Positions 8,474 to 17,887 are shown, numbered from the stretch's first letter. The stretch: 64,000 bases of DNA from UBA5336 sp038745855 (GCA_038745855.1 JBCDLC010000004.1:66894-130893), one strand, 5' to 3'. The notes: generated by a model from the letters alone, not told the origin. Numbers and translations are program-made.

Positions 8474-9496
8474 TCAAGGCCGGCTAATCGCGATCGTCGA
8501 AACGGGCGTCGTCATCTCCTGGTAATCAAGAGGGGCCAGCTTGAAAGCCCAGCCCCCAGCTTCGGCGTTGATCGATTGGGCACGGGCCGCTGCGTTGCCG
8601 GCCTCGACCGCGCGGAGTGTGACGTAGCCGCCGTCGGACTCGTCATGGGCGTTCGCCACGATCTCCAAACCGTCGAATGTTACCGTTATCAGGCGTGCGA
8701 CAGGTGGACCCGTCAGTGCTTCCGCCTGTTTTGCGTCGATTGGCGCGAACCGCGACAAGGCCAGGCCAGCGCCACTTGCGGACAAGGGGGTCAACAATCG
8801 CATATCCCCAAAGGGCAAGGCAGGTGCGAATCCGTCTGGCCCGGCGCCCGCGCTCCGTGAAAGCACGATCCGGTCGCCGATCCGATCCTCGATCTCCACA
8901 AGCTGAATTGTCTCAGCAGCAAGGTCTACGACCGCGAAATCCATCCAGGCGTCGCGGCTGTAGAATGGCGGCAAATCCCCATCGATACGATAGGCGGTTT
9001 GTTCATCCGGTCGTCGTGCATAGATCTGCCCACCCCGGCGGCCGGTCACGATCGATGCAAGAGGTTCTCCTTCCGCGCCGAGGAAACTGACAAGGGCCCC
9101 GTTCCCACCGGCTTCTGGATCGCCAACGCCGATTTGGTCATGCTTTCGAGGGTCCTGTGTCCGCGCGTCGGCCCAGCGCATCGATTTCAGCCCTTCAGCC
9201 AGCGTCGCCAAGCGGTCGGCACGGATCGGATACCCTGCGGCCGTGTCCATTCGCCAGCCATCCCCGGCGCTGACCAATTGATAGCGCTCGTCGGCCAGCG
9301 TGACTACGATCTGCGCGGTCTGCTCGATCAGTGCATCGACGTCGTTGAATACTTGCTGGCCCAGTCGCGCATCGGTGGAGATCGCAGGCCTGTCCAACGC
9401 CGCCCGGAGCGCCATCGTGGCTATCATTGCGACCAGGACCGCCAAGAGTCCCAGAAACCAGCGCCGGCGCGCCCTCTCAACCACAACGCTGCTCAT
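8474..9496 (-). CDS. DUF4340 domain-containing protein
   Basis: About 340 residues from ATG at 9496, ten bases after AGGAGA; a GTG at 9541 would give an overlapping 355-residue form and lacks such a site. One N-terminal transmembrane helix (RRWFLGLLAVLVAMIATMAL) is followed by a periplasmic beta-rich DUF4340 region (DERYQLVSAGDGWRMDTAAG). It is the last gene of a four-gene operon with Gld-like ABC components. In many bacteria a DUF4340 protein accompanies GldG-type proteins and presumably completes the complex. Its biochemical role is unknown. Confidence 0.82.
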   Translation of the reverse strand: MSSVVVERARRRWFLGLLAVLVAMIATMALRAALDRPAISTDARLGQQVFNDVDALIEQTAQIVVTLADERYQLVSAGDGWRMDTAAGYPIRADRLATLAEGLKSMRWADARTQDPRKHDQIGVGDPEAGGNGALVSFLGAEGEPLASIVTGRRGGQIYARRPDEQTAYRIDGDLPPFYSRDAWMDFAVVDLAAETIQLVEIEDRIGDRIVLSRSAGAGPDGFAPALPFGDMRLLTPLSASGAGLALSRFAPIDAKQAEALTGPPVARLITVTFDGLEIVANAHDESDGGYVTLRAVEAGNAAARAQSINAEAGGWAFKLAPLDYQEMTTPVSTIAISRP

Positions 9497-9503
9497 CCCG
9501 GCA

Positions 9504-11420
9504 TCATCTCCTGCCCCGGCGTCGCACGTACACCCCGGCACCTACGACCATCACAAGAAACGGCATGAGCCAGATGTTGATCGCCTTCAGGAGACCTTCC
9601 AGCGCATCGATCTCTTTTCGGTAGTCCCGCTCAATCGCTCTCAGGCGCGCGCGGGCCGCGAGGATATCGTCCCGCAGGGACTGCACGTCTGCGCGCTCAT
9701 CGGCTGTGAGCTGTGCCTCGAAGTCACCGGCCACAAAGCCGGCCGCTTCGGCCGTGCGCTGATACTCGCTGAGTTGTGCCTCGGCTGTGGCCAGTGTCTG
9801 CTCAAGGGCTGACTGTTCAGCGAAGAATTGTGCCTCAGCCCGTGCGCGAAGATCATCGATCCGGGTCATCGGTCGCAAGGCCTCCGCCCGCGACCGGAGG
9901 GTCAGGAGCCCTTCGTCGCCAAGCAGTGCGTCTACGGTGTTCAGTACGAAAGTGCCATTATCTCCCAGGGAAGGGCCGCCGCCAGGGCTCAAGTAAAACC
10001 CGTCGTCCAAGAGGTCCGCATCGGCGACCAGAACCATAGTGCCGATTACGGCGCTTTCACCGATATGGGCCGGCAGATCTGACGCCGCCGCCAGTGCCAG
10101 ATCATCAATCAGTGGGTCGCCTGTCAGAGGAACGGGAGGGGCGCCGCCCTCGAACGCTGTCGTGAACCGGCCGGAAAGCCGCGCCGCGAGCGTTGCCGGA
10201 GCATCGGCGGCCTCGTAGGCGAGCACGACCTCTGCAGGTGTCGGATTGGTGCGGGCGAAATCTGCATTGAGTGCGCTCGGCGCCGGCCCGGTCTGGATCA
10301 GGGGCTGGATATCGAGCGCCGTTTCCGGGTCAAAGCTGAGTGCGCCCGCTGCGCCGAAATTCACACTGCGCCGAAGATCTGCCGTAATCGGATCGTCGGG
10401 CGCCATGCCATCGGTCGGCGCGGCGATAAAGAGCGGTTGACCTGCAACGCTGATCCGTCCGTCGGCGTCCTCGACTTGGACGGGGAGGGCTGCGCTCACG
10501 TCGGCGACGACGGTGTTGGAAAGGCCAACACCCCAATGGTCGAGCAGGGTAGGAAGCGACGATGACGGTTCGCGCACATCGGGGTCCAACAGACTTGTCC
10601 CTGTCGCGGCGAGTGCCGCTGGGTCGACAAGCACCACGAGGCGTCCACGTCGCAGCAGGAATTGGTCGATCAACCAGACCTGGAATTCATCGAGAGTCGG
10701 AGGATGGGCGAGAATTAAAAGCGAAAGGTCTTCAGGCAGACTGATGAAGTCGCGATCAATCGGCACCACAGTGTGGCGGCTCGCAAGATCTTGAAGCACA
10801 GCGTATCCCGTCTCCTGACCGTCGCCCTCCATCCCGCGCAACCCTGCCAAAACGCCGATCCGTGCCACGGTAGGGTCATCCAGCCGCGCAATCAGCCGGG
10901 TCACCTCGTATTCGAGCACAGTCTCCTTTTCCGGTTCGAGGAATGGAATCGTCCGGAGATCGTCAACGGAATTGCTAGCAAAGAGGCCGAAATAGAGGGG
11001 ATCAGTCCCATCGGTCGTTACAGGCGCCAGACCTGCAGCGAGGATCTCATCTTCCGCTTCAGAGAACGGTGCGGGATCGATTTCCCGCACGCGCAAAGCG
11101 CCGCGGCTGAGACTTTCATAGCTCTCGAGAAGTTCCCGCACGCGTGTGGCGTGAGCCCGGATTGCCGGATAAGCCTGGCCCTCGGCGCGGCTGTATACGA
11201 AAGTCATATCGATGGGCTCAGCAATGCCTCGCAGGGTCGAAGCAGTTCCCGGTGAGAGGGAGTAGAGACTGCGCTCTGTAAAATCGATGCGAGCCGGTGC
11301 CAGGGCGGGTTGGAGCAGAAGGTTCGCACAGCCAAAGATCGCAACCGGCAGCAAGGTCATGGAGAGGAACCAGAGCCGTCCGGCGAGGAATCGCGTCAGG
11401 AAGGAAGAGAGCCCAGCCAT
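9504..11420 (-). CDS. GldG-like ABC-system auxiliary protein
   Basis: About 638 residues from ATG at 11420, which overlaps the permease stop as TGATG; the longer open frame upstream is out-of-frame shadow of the permease. A transmembrane helix at ~16-37 precedes a large periplasmic domain of the Gldg/ABC_transp_aux type (FTERSLYSLSPGTASTLRGI, and LLSFDPETALDIQPL-like repeats). A coiled coil lies at ~540-610 (RAEAQFFAEQSALEQTLATA), then a second helix (LMPFLVMVVGAGVYVRRRG). GldG is needed for gliding in Bacteroidetes. Here it is more likely part of a non-motility ABC system of unknown cargo. Confidence 0.85.
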   Translation of the reverse strand: MAGLSSFLTRFLAGRLWFLSMTLLPVAIFGCANLLLQPALAPARIDFTERSLYSLSPGTASTLRGIAEPIDMTFVYSRAEGQAYPAIRAHATRVRELLESYESLSRGALRVREIDPAPFSEAEDEILAAGLAPVTTDGTDPLYFGLFASNSVDDLRTIPFLEPEKETVLEYEVTRLIARLDDPTVARIGVLAGLRGMEGDGQETGYAVLQDLASRHTVVPIDRDFISLPEDLSLLILAHPPTLDEFQVWLIDQFLLRRGRLVVLVDPAALAATGTSLLDPDVREPSSSLPTLLDHWGVGLSNTVVADVSAALPVQVEDADGRISVAGQPLFIAAPTDGMAPDDPITADLRRSVNFGAAGALSFDPETALDIQPLIQTGPAPSALNADFARTNPTPAEVVLAYEAADAPATLAARLSGRFTTAFEGGAPPVPLTGDPLIDDLALAAASDLPAHIGESAVIGTMVLVADADLLDDGFYLSPGGGPSLGDNGTFVLNTVDALLGDEGLLTLRSRAEALRPMTRIDDLRARAEAQFFAEQSALEQTLATAEAQLSEYQRTAEAAGFVAGDFEAQLTADERADVQSLRDDILAARARLRAIERDYRKEIDALEGLLKAINIWLMPFLVMVVGAGVYVRRRGRR

Positions 11421-12175
11421 CAGGGTTCTCGCTTCCGGGTCGCCCAGAGGCCGTTGAGGCTTGCGAAGAGGGCGATTACGGCGAGGAAAAACAGCACACT
11501 CCGCAATTCCAGCACGCCCCGCTGGGCGGCCTCGAAATGCGTGAGAAAAGAGAACTGCGCCAACCGATCCGCAAGGACTGGCCCGAACAGGCCCGAAGCG
11601 GTGGAGAGGATCACGGGCCAGCCTGCTGCGGTGAAGACAAAAGCGATCATCACAGCGATTACAAAGGCCAGCACTTGGCGGCTGGTCAGTGCCGATATTG
11701 CAGCACCGATTGCCAGGTACGCGCCGGCCATCAGCGCGCTCATCAGATAGGTGATCGCAATGGCTGCATGGTCTGGCGTGCCGAGATACGACACCGAGAT
11801 CCACATGGGCAGCGTGCAGACCAGCGCGACCAGCGCCACGCTCCAGGCTGCGAGCAGCTTGCCAAGCACGAGCCCCGGCATGCCGACCGGTAGCGAAAGC
11901 AACAGCTCATCGGTCCCGAGCGCCTGCTCATCGGACCATAGCCGCATCGCCAGCGCTGGCAGGAAAATCGTGTACAGCCAGGGGTGCCAGATGAAGAACG
12001 GAGCCAGGTCGGCCGACCCCGTGTCGAAAAACCGGGCGGCCTCCCAGGTGAACAGTCCGAGCGCAATCAGGAAGACGGCAATGAAGACATAGGCGATGGG
12101 CGCGCCAAAATAGGCAGCAAGTTCGCGCCGGTATGTGGCGGTGAGACCGCTGAAGGATGCCGCTACCGCGTCCAT
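11420..12175 (-). CDS. ABC-2 type permease (GldF-like)
   Basis: A 251-residue integral membrane protein with six predicted helices, among them APIAYVFIAVFLIALGLFTW and ALVALVCTLPMWISVSYLG, and the acidic ABC-2 loop around LWSDEQALGTDELLLSLPVG. This loop and SDEQ motif are typical of GldF-type permeases. It is 3 bases from the ATPase gene upstream and overlaps the GldG-like gene downstream, so the three subunits are co-translated. It is likely to form the membrane channel of the ABC complex. Confidence 0.88.
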   Translation of the reverse strand: MDAVAASFSGLTATYRRELAAYFGAPIAYVFIAVFLIALGLFTWEAARFFDTGSADLAPFFIWHPWLYTIFLPALAMRLWSDEQALGTDELLLSLPVGMPGLVLGKLLAAWSVALVALVCTLPMWISVSYLGTPDHAAIAITYLMSALMAGAYLAIGAAISALTSRQVLAFVIAVMIAFVFTAAGWPVILSTASGLFGPVLADRLAQFSFLTHFEAAQRGVLELRSVLFFLAVIALFASLNGLWATRKREP

Positions 12176-12178
12176 GGG

Positions 12179-12895
12179 TCAGGCGGCCTCGGTCTGTCCG
12201 GTCAAGTCAAGGAAGGCGCGTTCCAGCCCCTTGCCCTTGGCGAGGTTGTCCGGTGTACCATCGGCCACGACCCGGCCCTGGTCGACGATCAGGACGCGGT
12301 TACACATGGCCGGGACTTCTTCCAGCGTATGCGTCGAAATGAGGATTGCCTTTTCAGGGGCCATGCGCGCGACGAGGGCCCGGACCGCCTGTTTCTGGTG
12401 CGGGTCCAGCCCATCGGTCGGCTCGTCGAGTACGAGCACCGGAGGATCATGCAGGAGCGCGCCCGCAAGCCCGACCCGGCGCCTGTATCCCTTCGACAGT
12501 GCCCCGATCCGGCGTTTGATGACCGTGTTGATCCGCGTATCGGCGATCACGCGATCGACCGCATCGGCTCGCCTGCGTTTTTCGAGGCCCCGGGCGCTTG
12601 CGAGGAAGTGCAGGAACTCCATCGCCGTCAATTCCGGATAGAGCGGCGCCCCTTCGGGAAGATAACCAAGGCTGGACTGCGCGGCCTGCCGCTCTGACAG
12701 AATGGAGTGCCCAGCAATCCGGACATCGCCCCGGTCGGGGATCAGTACGCCAGCAACCATCCGCATGGTCGTTGACTTCCCAGCCCCGTTGGGACCCAAA
12801 AAACCAAGAACATCGCCCGCGTCCAGTGCGAAGCTAATACCGTCTACGGCAGACGTGTTCCCGAACCGCTTCACAAGGCCATCGACCGCCAGCAT
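12179..12895 (-). CDS. ABC transporter ATPase (GldA-like)
   Basis: A 238-residue ATP-binding subunit. Walker A GPNGAGKS is at residues 34-41. The signature is ALSKGYRRRVGLAGALLHDP, the LSKGY variant characteristic of GldA and related drug/gliding ABC ATPases. Walker B is VLVLDEPTDGLDP and the switch histidine is in ISTHTLEEV. It is first gene of the operon; its promoter lies in the ~190 bp shared with the divergent dienelactone hydrolase gene. Confidence 0.92.
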   Translation of the reverse strand: MLAVDGLVKRFGNTSAVDGISFALDAGDVLGFLGPNGAGKSTTMRMVAGVLIPDRGDVRIAGHSILSERQAAQSSLGYLPEGAPLYPELTAMEFLHFLASARGLEKRRRADAVDRVIADTRINTVIKRRIGALSKGYRRRVGLAGALLHDPPVLVLDEPTDGLDPHQKQAVRALVARMAPEKAILISTHTLEEVPAMCNRVLIVDQGRVVADGTPDNLAKGKGLERAFLDLTGQTEAA

Positions 12896-13084
12896 GGAAA
12901 CCCCTGCACGCTCACCTGCCCCAGCCCCTTCCTGTTAAGCCGCGCCGCCGGCCAAGAAAAGAGGCTTGGTCATTCAGGCGCGGGGCGGAGCTCGATCGGA
13001 TGTGAAATTCATCGTACGGAGGGGCTCCCGCACTTGGCCACCGTTGTGTACATCCTATGCATCAGGATGAAAGAGGAATGCGCC

Positions 13085-13804
13085 ATGGGCATTACGACAC
13101 GCACTTTTGACTATTCCGGCGATGGTGAGACGTTTGAGGGCTATCTCGCCCTGCCCGAGGGGGATGCCAGGAAACCGGTCGTGCTTGTCGCCCATGCCTG
13201 GGCAGGCCAGACCGACATGGAACGGGGCAAGGCCGACCGTATCGCCGCCGAGCTCGGCTATGCCGCCTTTGCCATTGATGTGTATGGCAAGGGCAAGCGG
13301 GGCACCACGGTCGAGGAAAACCAGGCGCTCATGAACCCGCTCGTCGGTGACCGGGCGAAGCTACAAAGAAGGCTCTCGGCAGCGGTGGATACGGCGAAGA
13401 CCCTGGATGGCGTTGACACGTCCAAGCGGGTCGCTGCCGGCTTCTGCTTTGGCGGGCTCTGCGTATTAGACATGGCCCGGGCCGGGATGGATGTTGCAGG
13501 GGTTGCCTCATTCCACGGCCTGTTCGGCGCTCCGGATAACCTATCGGGCTACTCCATTGATGCAAAAGTCATCGCATATCACGGTTGGAAAGACCCAATG
13601 GCTCCGCCCGATGATGTGATCGCCCTCTCGAAAGAGATGGCCGCTGCGAACGCTGACTGGCAACTCATGGCGTTCGGCACGGCGTTCCACTCCTTCACGA
13701 CGCCAGGCGCCAACAATCCCGATATGGGCACGATGTATGAAACTGCCGCCGACAATAGAAGCTGGTGGGCGTTCCGGGGCTTCCTGAAAGAGGTGCTTGG
13801 ATAG
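13085..13804 (+). CDS. Dienelactone hydrolase family protein
   Basis: About 239 residues from ATG at 13085, six bases after GAGGA; an upstream in-frame ATG at 13034 has no ribosome site. It is an alpha/beta hydrolase with the nucleophile elbow AAGFCFGG (cysteine nucleophile), acid in YHGWKDPMAPP and the catalytic histidine in GTAFHSFTTPGA. Dienelactone hydrolases open cyclic dienelactones in chlorocatechol breakdown, but stand-alone chromosomal members such as this usually have broader ester-hydrolase roles. No aromatic pathway genes surround it. Confidence 0.88.
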   Translation: MGITTRTFDYSGDGETFEGYLALPEGDARKPVVLVAHAWAGQTDMERGKADRIAAELGYAAFAIDVYGKGKRGTTVEENQALMNPLVGDRAKLQRRLSAAVDTAKTLDGVDTSKRVAAGFCFGGLCVLDMARAGMDVAGVASFHGLFGAPDNLSGYSIDAKVIAYHGWKDPMAPPDDVIALSKEMAAANADWQLMAFGTAFHSFTTPGANNPDMGTMYETAADNRSWWAFRGFLKEVLG

Positions 13805-13813
13805 CAGAGGGCG

Positions 13814-14146
13814 CTAGCGCTGTCCGAGTTCGCGGAGGTACACCCAAGTATAATATCCGCTGTCGTGCCCGTCGCTGAAAACGATCTGCACTGCATAGCG
13901 ACCGATAGGCTTGGCGTCGGTAACGGTGATATCGGATGAGATAGGCGGTTGCGGCGGTTTCGGTCCCGCGCCGTGACCTTGCACGGCTGCTGATGGGCTT
14001 TCAGCCCTCAGCAGCGTGTATGGGATCGTCGCCGTCTCCCCGTCATCAAACTCGATACAAAGGCGGGACGCTTCTTTCTGGAATACCAACCGGCTAGGCC
14101 AGGGCGGGCGCATTGATGCTTCTGGCCGTTTGGCCACATCGCTCAT
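13814..14146 (-). CDS. DUF971 domain protein
   Basis: A 110-residue protein matching DUF971, the small fold also found at the N-terminus of gamma-butyrobetaine hydroxylases. Visible hallmarks are LVFQKEASRLCIEFDDGETA, IPYTLLRAESPSAAVQGHG and DGHDSGYYTWVYLRELG near the end. Stand-alone DUF971 proteins are linked to iron-sulfur cluster handling in some bacteria, which is family knowledge and not shown here. Its ATG overlaps the Trm112 stop by 4 bases, and it is last of a three-gene operon. Confidence 0.85.
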   Translation of the reverse strand: MSDVAKRPEASMRPPWPSRLVFQKEASRLCIEFDDGETATIPYTLLRAESPSAAVQGHGAGPKPPQPPISSDITVTDAKPIGRYAVQIVFSDGHDSGYYTWVYLRELGQR

Positions 14147-14361
14147 GCCGCTGAGCCGTCCAAGGGGCGAGCGTCCTCCTCAAGCAGGATCGGCAATCCC
14201 TCTCGGATTGGATAAGCCAGACCCGCTTTCCGCGAGATCAGCTCATTTTTCGCCCTGTCATACTCAAGGGGCGCCCGCGTAAGAGGACAAACAAGGATCT
14301 CCAACAAACGGGGATCGACGCCCGAGGCCCGATCCGGGAACTCGGTGGGTTCATCTGCCAT
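14143..14361 (-). CDS. Trm112 family protein
   Basis: A 72-residue small protein of the Trm112/YcaR type: LLEILVCPLTRAPLEYDRAK, then SRKAGLAYPIREGLPILLEE. Eukaryotic Trm112 activates methyltransferases. Bacterial members often sit beside lipid A or translation-related genes, and their partners are mostly unknown. Only one of the zinc-ligand-type cysteines remains (LVCPLT), as in many bacterial members. It lies between the Lon-substrate-binding gene and DUF971 on the same strand. Confidence 0.88.
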   Translation of the reverse strand: MADEPTEFPDRASGVDPRLLEILVCPLTRAPLEYDRAKNELISRKAGLAYPIREGLPILLEEDARPLDGSAA

Positions 14362-14416
14362 GGCCTATCCTCGCTTCCTGATCCAGCGCGCCGATCACGA
14401 CGGTTGAGCGACCAGC

Positions 14417-15085
14417 CTATTGTATTTGCCCGCTATCGCCTGGAAGGTCCATCTGCAGCAGGGCGATGAGTGTTTCAGCGCGCTCCCGCACAGACGCCGC
14501 CTCCATGAGAGCCTGTTTCTCCATAGTCGAGAAGGGGCAGCTCGCACTTAACGCGTTGATCAGGGTCTCGATCGGCGCATCTTCCATCGCCGACCAGTCT
14601 GCAGACATTCCGTGCCCCGCAACGTAGGTTTGCAGGGCATCGATAAGAACAGTCCGGCTCGGTAGATCCGTTACGCTTGGCGGTGTCAGATCACTCTCGA
14701 AGGGCGACCAGTCTGGATCAGCCTGCCGATAGGGCGTCGAGATATCTGGACATTCCCGCACCTCGAACCGGCAAATCCCATTGAGCACTATCAGATACCG
14801 CCCATCATCGGTTTCCGAATAGGACGTTATCCGACCCGCACAGCCGACACGTGCCACGTCCGGCACGGCCTTGTCTCCACCCATGGACTGGACCATTCCA
14901 ATCATCCTGGACCCATTCATGGCGTCATCAATCATGTTGAGATATCGAGGCTCAAATATGTTGAGCGACAACGTCCAGCGGGGGAAAAGCATCGCCCCTG
15001 CAAGCGGAAAGATCGCAATCCGACCCGGCAGATCCGACAAGCGGCGATAACTCGAAACAGACATCGGTCCGGTGCTCTCCATCAT
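14417..15085 (-). CDS. Lon-protease substrate-binding domain protein
   Basis: A 222-residue protein consisting of the Lon N-terminal (LAN) domain without ATPase or protease parts. The start of the domain reads RIAIFPLAGAMLFPRWTLSL, then NIFEPRYLNMIDDAMNGSRM, and VGCAGRITSYSETDDGRYLI follows. The C-terminal helical part (ALMEAASVRERAETLIALLQ) is also typical. Stand-alone LAN proteins may bind unfolded protein or act as adaptors; no function is established for this one. It heads the operon with trm112 and DUF971. Confidence 0.88.
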   Translation of the reverse strand: MMESTGPMSVSSYRRLSDLPGRIAIFPLAGAMLFPRWTLSLNIFEPRYLNMIDDAMNGSRMIGMVQSMGGDKAVPDVARVGCAGRITSYSETDDGRYLIVLNGICRFEVRECPDISTPYRQADPDWSPFESDLTPPSVTDLPSRTVLIDALQTYVAGHGMSADWSAMEDAPIETLINALSASCPFSTMEKQALMEAASVRERAETLIALLQMDLPGDSGQIQ

Positions 15086-15171
15086 AGAAGACAGATGGCG
15101 CGAAGGGCTGTGAAGTCGAGCGGCACATTGACCCGCTGGAAAACGCGCTAGCTGGGGTGGTGGAGGTAGGC

Positions 15172-15882
15172 ATGGTATCTGTCGTTTTTGGTGTATCAGG
15201 CGGAATAGGGCGGGCCTTTGCGGAGGCGTTGGTCGCCCGAGAAGAAGGCCCGGTCATCGGGTTCTCTCGCGGCGCTCCGGCTGCGCTGCCCGGCGCCACG
15301 CTCCATCTATGCGACATTACCGATGAAGACCAAGTCGCCGCGGCGGCCAAAGTGGTAAAGGACGCTGGTGCACCATCGCTGGTCATCGTCGCGACGGGCA
15401 TACTGTCGGACGGTGACGCCCTTCAGCCGGAAAAAACCTACCGTCACCAATCAATGGACGCTTTCGAACGCGTGTTCCGCATCAATACCTTCGGCCCGGC
15501 CCTCATCGCCAAACACATCATCCCCCTAATGCCTCGCAAGGAGCGTGCTGTCTTCGCAGCCCTCTCTGCTCGCGTCGGCTCTATCTCTGATAATCGGCTC
15601 GGCGGCTGGCATGCCTACCGTGCCTCGAAGGCCGCTCTCAACATGCTGATCCGCAACTATGCCATTGAGCAGGCTCACAGGAACCCGGCATTCGTCGCCG
15701 CCGCGTTGCATCCTGGTACAGTCGATACCGCTCTCTCCAAGCCCTTCCAGCGTGGCGTCCCGGACGATCGGCTGTTCTCGCCTGACCGTGCCGCAAGTAA
15801 ACTACTTCGTGTCATCGACGGCCTTACACCGGACGATAGCGGCAACGCGTTCGACCATGCGGGGAAGCAGATACCGGCGTGA
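15172..15882 (+). CDS. Short-chain dehydrogenase/reductase (C-factor-like)
   Basis: About 236 residues from ATG at 15172, after GGAGG with ~5 bases; GTG at 15157 is an in-frame alternative. The NAD(P)-binding motif is VFGVSGGIGRA near the N-terminus. Catalytic Ser lies in FAALSARVGS and the YxxxK pair in WHAYRASKAALN. The C-terminal PGTVDTALSKPFQ resembles the CsgA/C-factor subgroup of SDRs. The substrate is unknown. It is divergent from the Lon-domain gene and just upstream of the acyl-CoA dehydrogenase. Confidence 0.88.
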   Translation: MVSVVFGVSGGIGRAFAEALVAREEGPVIGFSRGAPAALPGATLHLCDITDEDQVAAAAKVVKDAGAPSLVIVATGILSDGDALQPEKTYRHQSMDAFERVFRINTFGPALIAKHIIPLMPRKERAVFAALSARVGSISDNRLGGWHAYRASKAALNMLIRNYAIEQAHRNPAFVAAALHPGTVDTALSKPFQRGVPDDRLFSPDRAASKLLRVIDGLTPDDSGNAFDHAGKQIPA

Positions 15883-15994
15883 CTCCACAGAAGATGCGTC
15901 TGTGCATCGCAGCATTGCAACCTGTCATGGCGCAGCTTTTGCCCTATAACGGCATCAGTATTCGAGATGACACACCAATTCGAGGAAAACGCCC

Positions 15995-17692
15995 ATGGAC
16001 GGCAGCGCGCTTGGCCCAATTGAGACGGCCCCGGTCCTAGCAGACCTTCTGACCATGATGGACGAGGCCGTCGCCGCATCAGAAGTCTACGCGGCAGCTG
16101 TGCGCGGCAAAGCGCGGCAAATGCTCGTGACCGATGGCCGTCCTGACCGTAAGGCTTTCGCCCGAGAACAGCACCTCGCCCACGGCTTCGCTTGGGTTGC
16201 CACCTACGTCGAAACGCTCCGGGAGACAGCCGCTTGGGCCCACCGCCTCGACGCCGAAGGACGGCTTGGCGAGATTGACAGCCTGCTCAGCCAGATCCTG
16301 TTCAGCGAGTATCTCGCACAGCTTGTCGGTGGCATCCCGATGAACCAGGGCGAAGTCATCCGTCCCCACGAGACAGGGACTGTCGCTGAAGCCGGCGCAT
16401 TGTCCGCAACGCCCGCGGTCAAGCGTTTTATAGAGGAGGGCAAGACCACTGCCGTCCTGGCCGCAGCCGCTGCATACCTGCCCGGTAGCCTCACGCGAGC
16501 CACGGTCGAAGACACGGGCCTCGATGAAACGATGACGATGGTCCGCGAACAATTTCGTAAATTCGCGACCGACAGAGTGCTCCCGTATGCCCACGAGTGG
16601 CACCTCAACAATGACTATATCCCTATGGAAATCGTCGATGAGATGGGTGAGCTCGGGGTCTTCGGCCTGACGATTCCCGAGGAGTTCGGCGGCTTCGGCA
16701 TGGATAAGATTGCCATGTGCGTTGTCTCAGAAGAGCTTTCGCGCGGCTATATTGGCGTGGGCTCCCTTGGCACTCGCTCTGAAATCGCGGCAGAACTCAT
16801 TCTCATCGGCGGCACCGACGAGCAAAAGCAGAAATGGCTTCCTGCCATCTCGTCCGCTGAGATTCTGCCAACTGCCGTCTTCACAGAACCAAACACCGGT
16901 TCAGACTTGGGGGCACTGCGCACGAGGGCCGTGAAATCCGAGGACGGAACGACCTACTCCATCACGGGCAATAAGACCTGGATCACCCATCCGGTCCGTG
17001 CCGACCTGATGACACTGCTCGCCCGGACCGATCCAGAGACGAATAATTTCTCCGGCCTTTCCATGTTCCTGGCCGAGAAACCGCGTGGCGACGATGATAA
17101 TCCCTTCCCGGCCGACGGTATGACTGGCGGGGAGATCGAAGTCCTCGGATATCGGGGTATGAAGGAATACGAAATCGCCTTTGACGAATTCAAGGTCGAT
17201 ACGGCCAACCTGCTAGGCGGCGAAGAGGGCCAGGGTTTCCGTCACCTTATGGCGACGTTCGAAAGTGCCCGCATCCAGACCGCAGCCCGCGCCGTGGGGG
17301 TCACACAGAACGCACTGGAGCTGGGTCTTCAGTACGCCGTCGATCGGGTGCAGTTCGGCCAACCGATCTTCAACTTCCCTCGGGTGGCCAACAAGTTGGT
17401 GATGATGGCGGCTGAGCTGATCGGCGTACGCCAACTCACCTATTTCTCGGCTCGCCAAAAAGACAGCGGCAAACGATGCGATCTGGAAGCAGGCATGGCG
17501 AAGTTGCTCGGCGCCCGTGTCGCCTGGTCTGCTGCTGACAATGCGCTTCAGATTCATGGCGGCAACGGTTTTGCGCTCGAATACCCGATTAGCCGTGTCC
17601 TCCAGGACGCGCGCATTCTCAATATTTTCGAGGGCGCTGGTGAAGTCCAAGCGATGGTCATCGCCCGCCGCGTTTTGGAAAGCGAGAACTGA
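15995..17692 (+). CDS. Acyl-CoA dehydrogenase (long form)
   Basis: A 565-residue flavoprotein, larger than the usual ~380 because of a ~150-residue N-terminal helical extension (AAVRGKARQMLVTDGRPDRK region). The core starts near residue 180 (TMVREQFRKFATDRVLPYAH) and has FTEPNTGSDLGALRTRA, YSITGNKTWITHP and the C-terminal IFEGAGEVQAMVIARRVLE, where the Glu of FEG is the likely catalytic base. The reaction is alpha,beta-dehydrogenation of an acyl-CoA with electron transfer to ETF. Chain-length specificity cannot be read. Confidence 0.9.
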   Translation: MDGSALGPIETAPVLADLLTMMDEAVAASEVYAAAVRGKARQMLVTDGRPDRKAFAREQHLAHGFAWVATYVETLRETAAWAHRLDAEGRLGEIDSLLSQILFSEYLAQLVGGIPMNQGEVIRPHETGTVAEAGALSATPAVKRFIEEGKTTAVLAAAAAYLPGSLTRATVEDTGLDETMTMVREQFRKFATDRVLPYAHEWHLNNDYIPMEIVDEMGELGVFGLTIPEEFGGFGMDKIAMCVVSEELSRGYIGVGSLGTRSEIAAELILIGGTDEQKQKWLPAISSAEILPTAVFTEPNTGSDLGALRTRAVKSEDGTTYSITGNKTWITHPVRADLMTLLARTDPETNNFSGLSMFLAEKPRGDDDNPFPADGMTGGEIEVLGYRGMKEYEIAFDEFKVDTANLLGGEEGQGFRHLMATFESARIQTAARAVGVTQNALELGLQYAVDRVQFGQPIFNFPRVANKLVMMAAELIGVRQLTYFSARQKDSGKRCDLEAGMAKLLGARVAWSAADNALQIHGGNGFALEYPISRVLQDARILNIFEGAGEVQAMVIARRVLESEN

Positions 17693-17796
17693 ACCACGGT
17701 TCGGGAAGGCGGCTGGGGAGCGTGTCCTTTCGGCGCTAACGGCCCCAGCGCTGCTTGCCCTCTCCGCCGCCCTGTGCTTTGAAATCGCCGCTCAGC

Positions 17797-17887
17797 GGAG
17801 AGGTGGCCGAGTGGCTGAAGGCGCTCCCCTGCTAAGGGAGTATACGGTGATCCCGTATCGTGGGTTCGAATCCCATCCTCTCCGCCA
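17797..17887 (+). tRNA. tRNA-Ser (anticodon GCU)
   Basis: A full cloverleaf can be drawn. The acceptor stem GGAGAGG (17797-17803) pairs with CCTCTCC (17877-17883), followed by discriminator G and encoded CCA. The anticodon arm is CTCCC-CTGCTAA-GGGAG with anticodon GCT at 17831-17833. A long variable arm (TATACGGTGATCCCGTAT) marks it as a class II serine tRNA. The T arm contains GTGGGTTCGAATCCCAT. It decodes AGC/AGU codons. Confidence 0.96.

Noticed and set aside
11421..11804. N-terminal extension of the GldG-like gene
   Set aside because: These codons read out of frame through the permease gene; the ATG at 11420 overlaps its stop as in a coupled operon.
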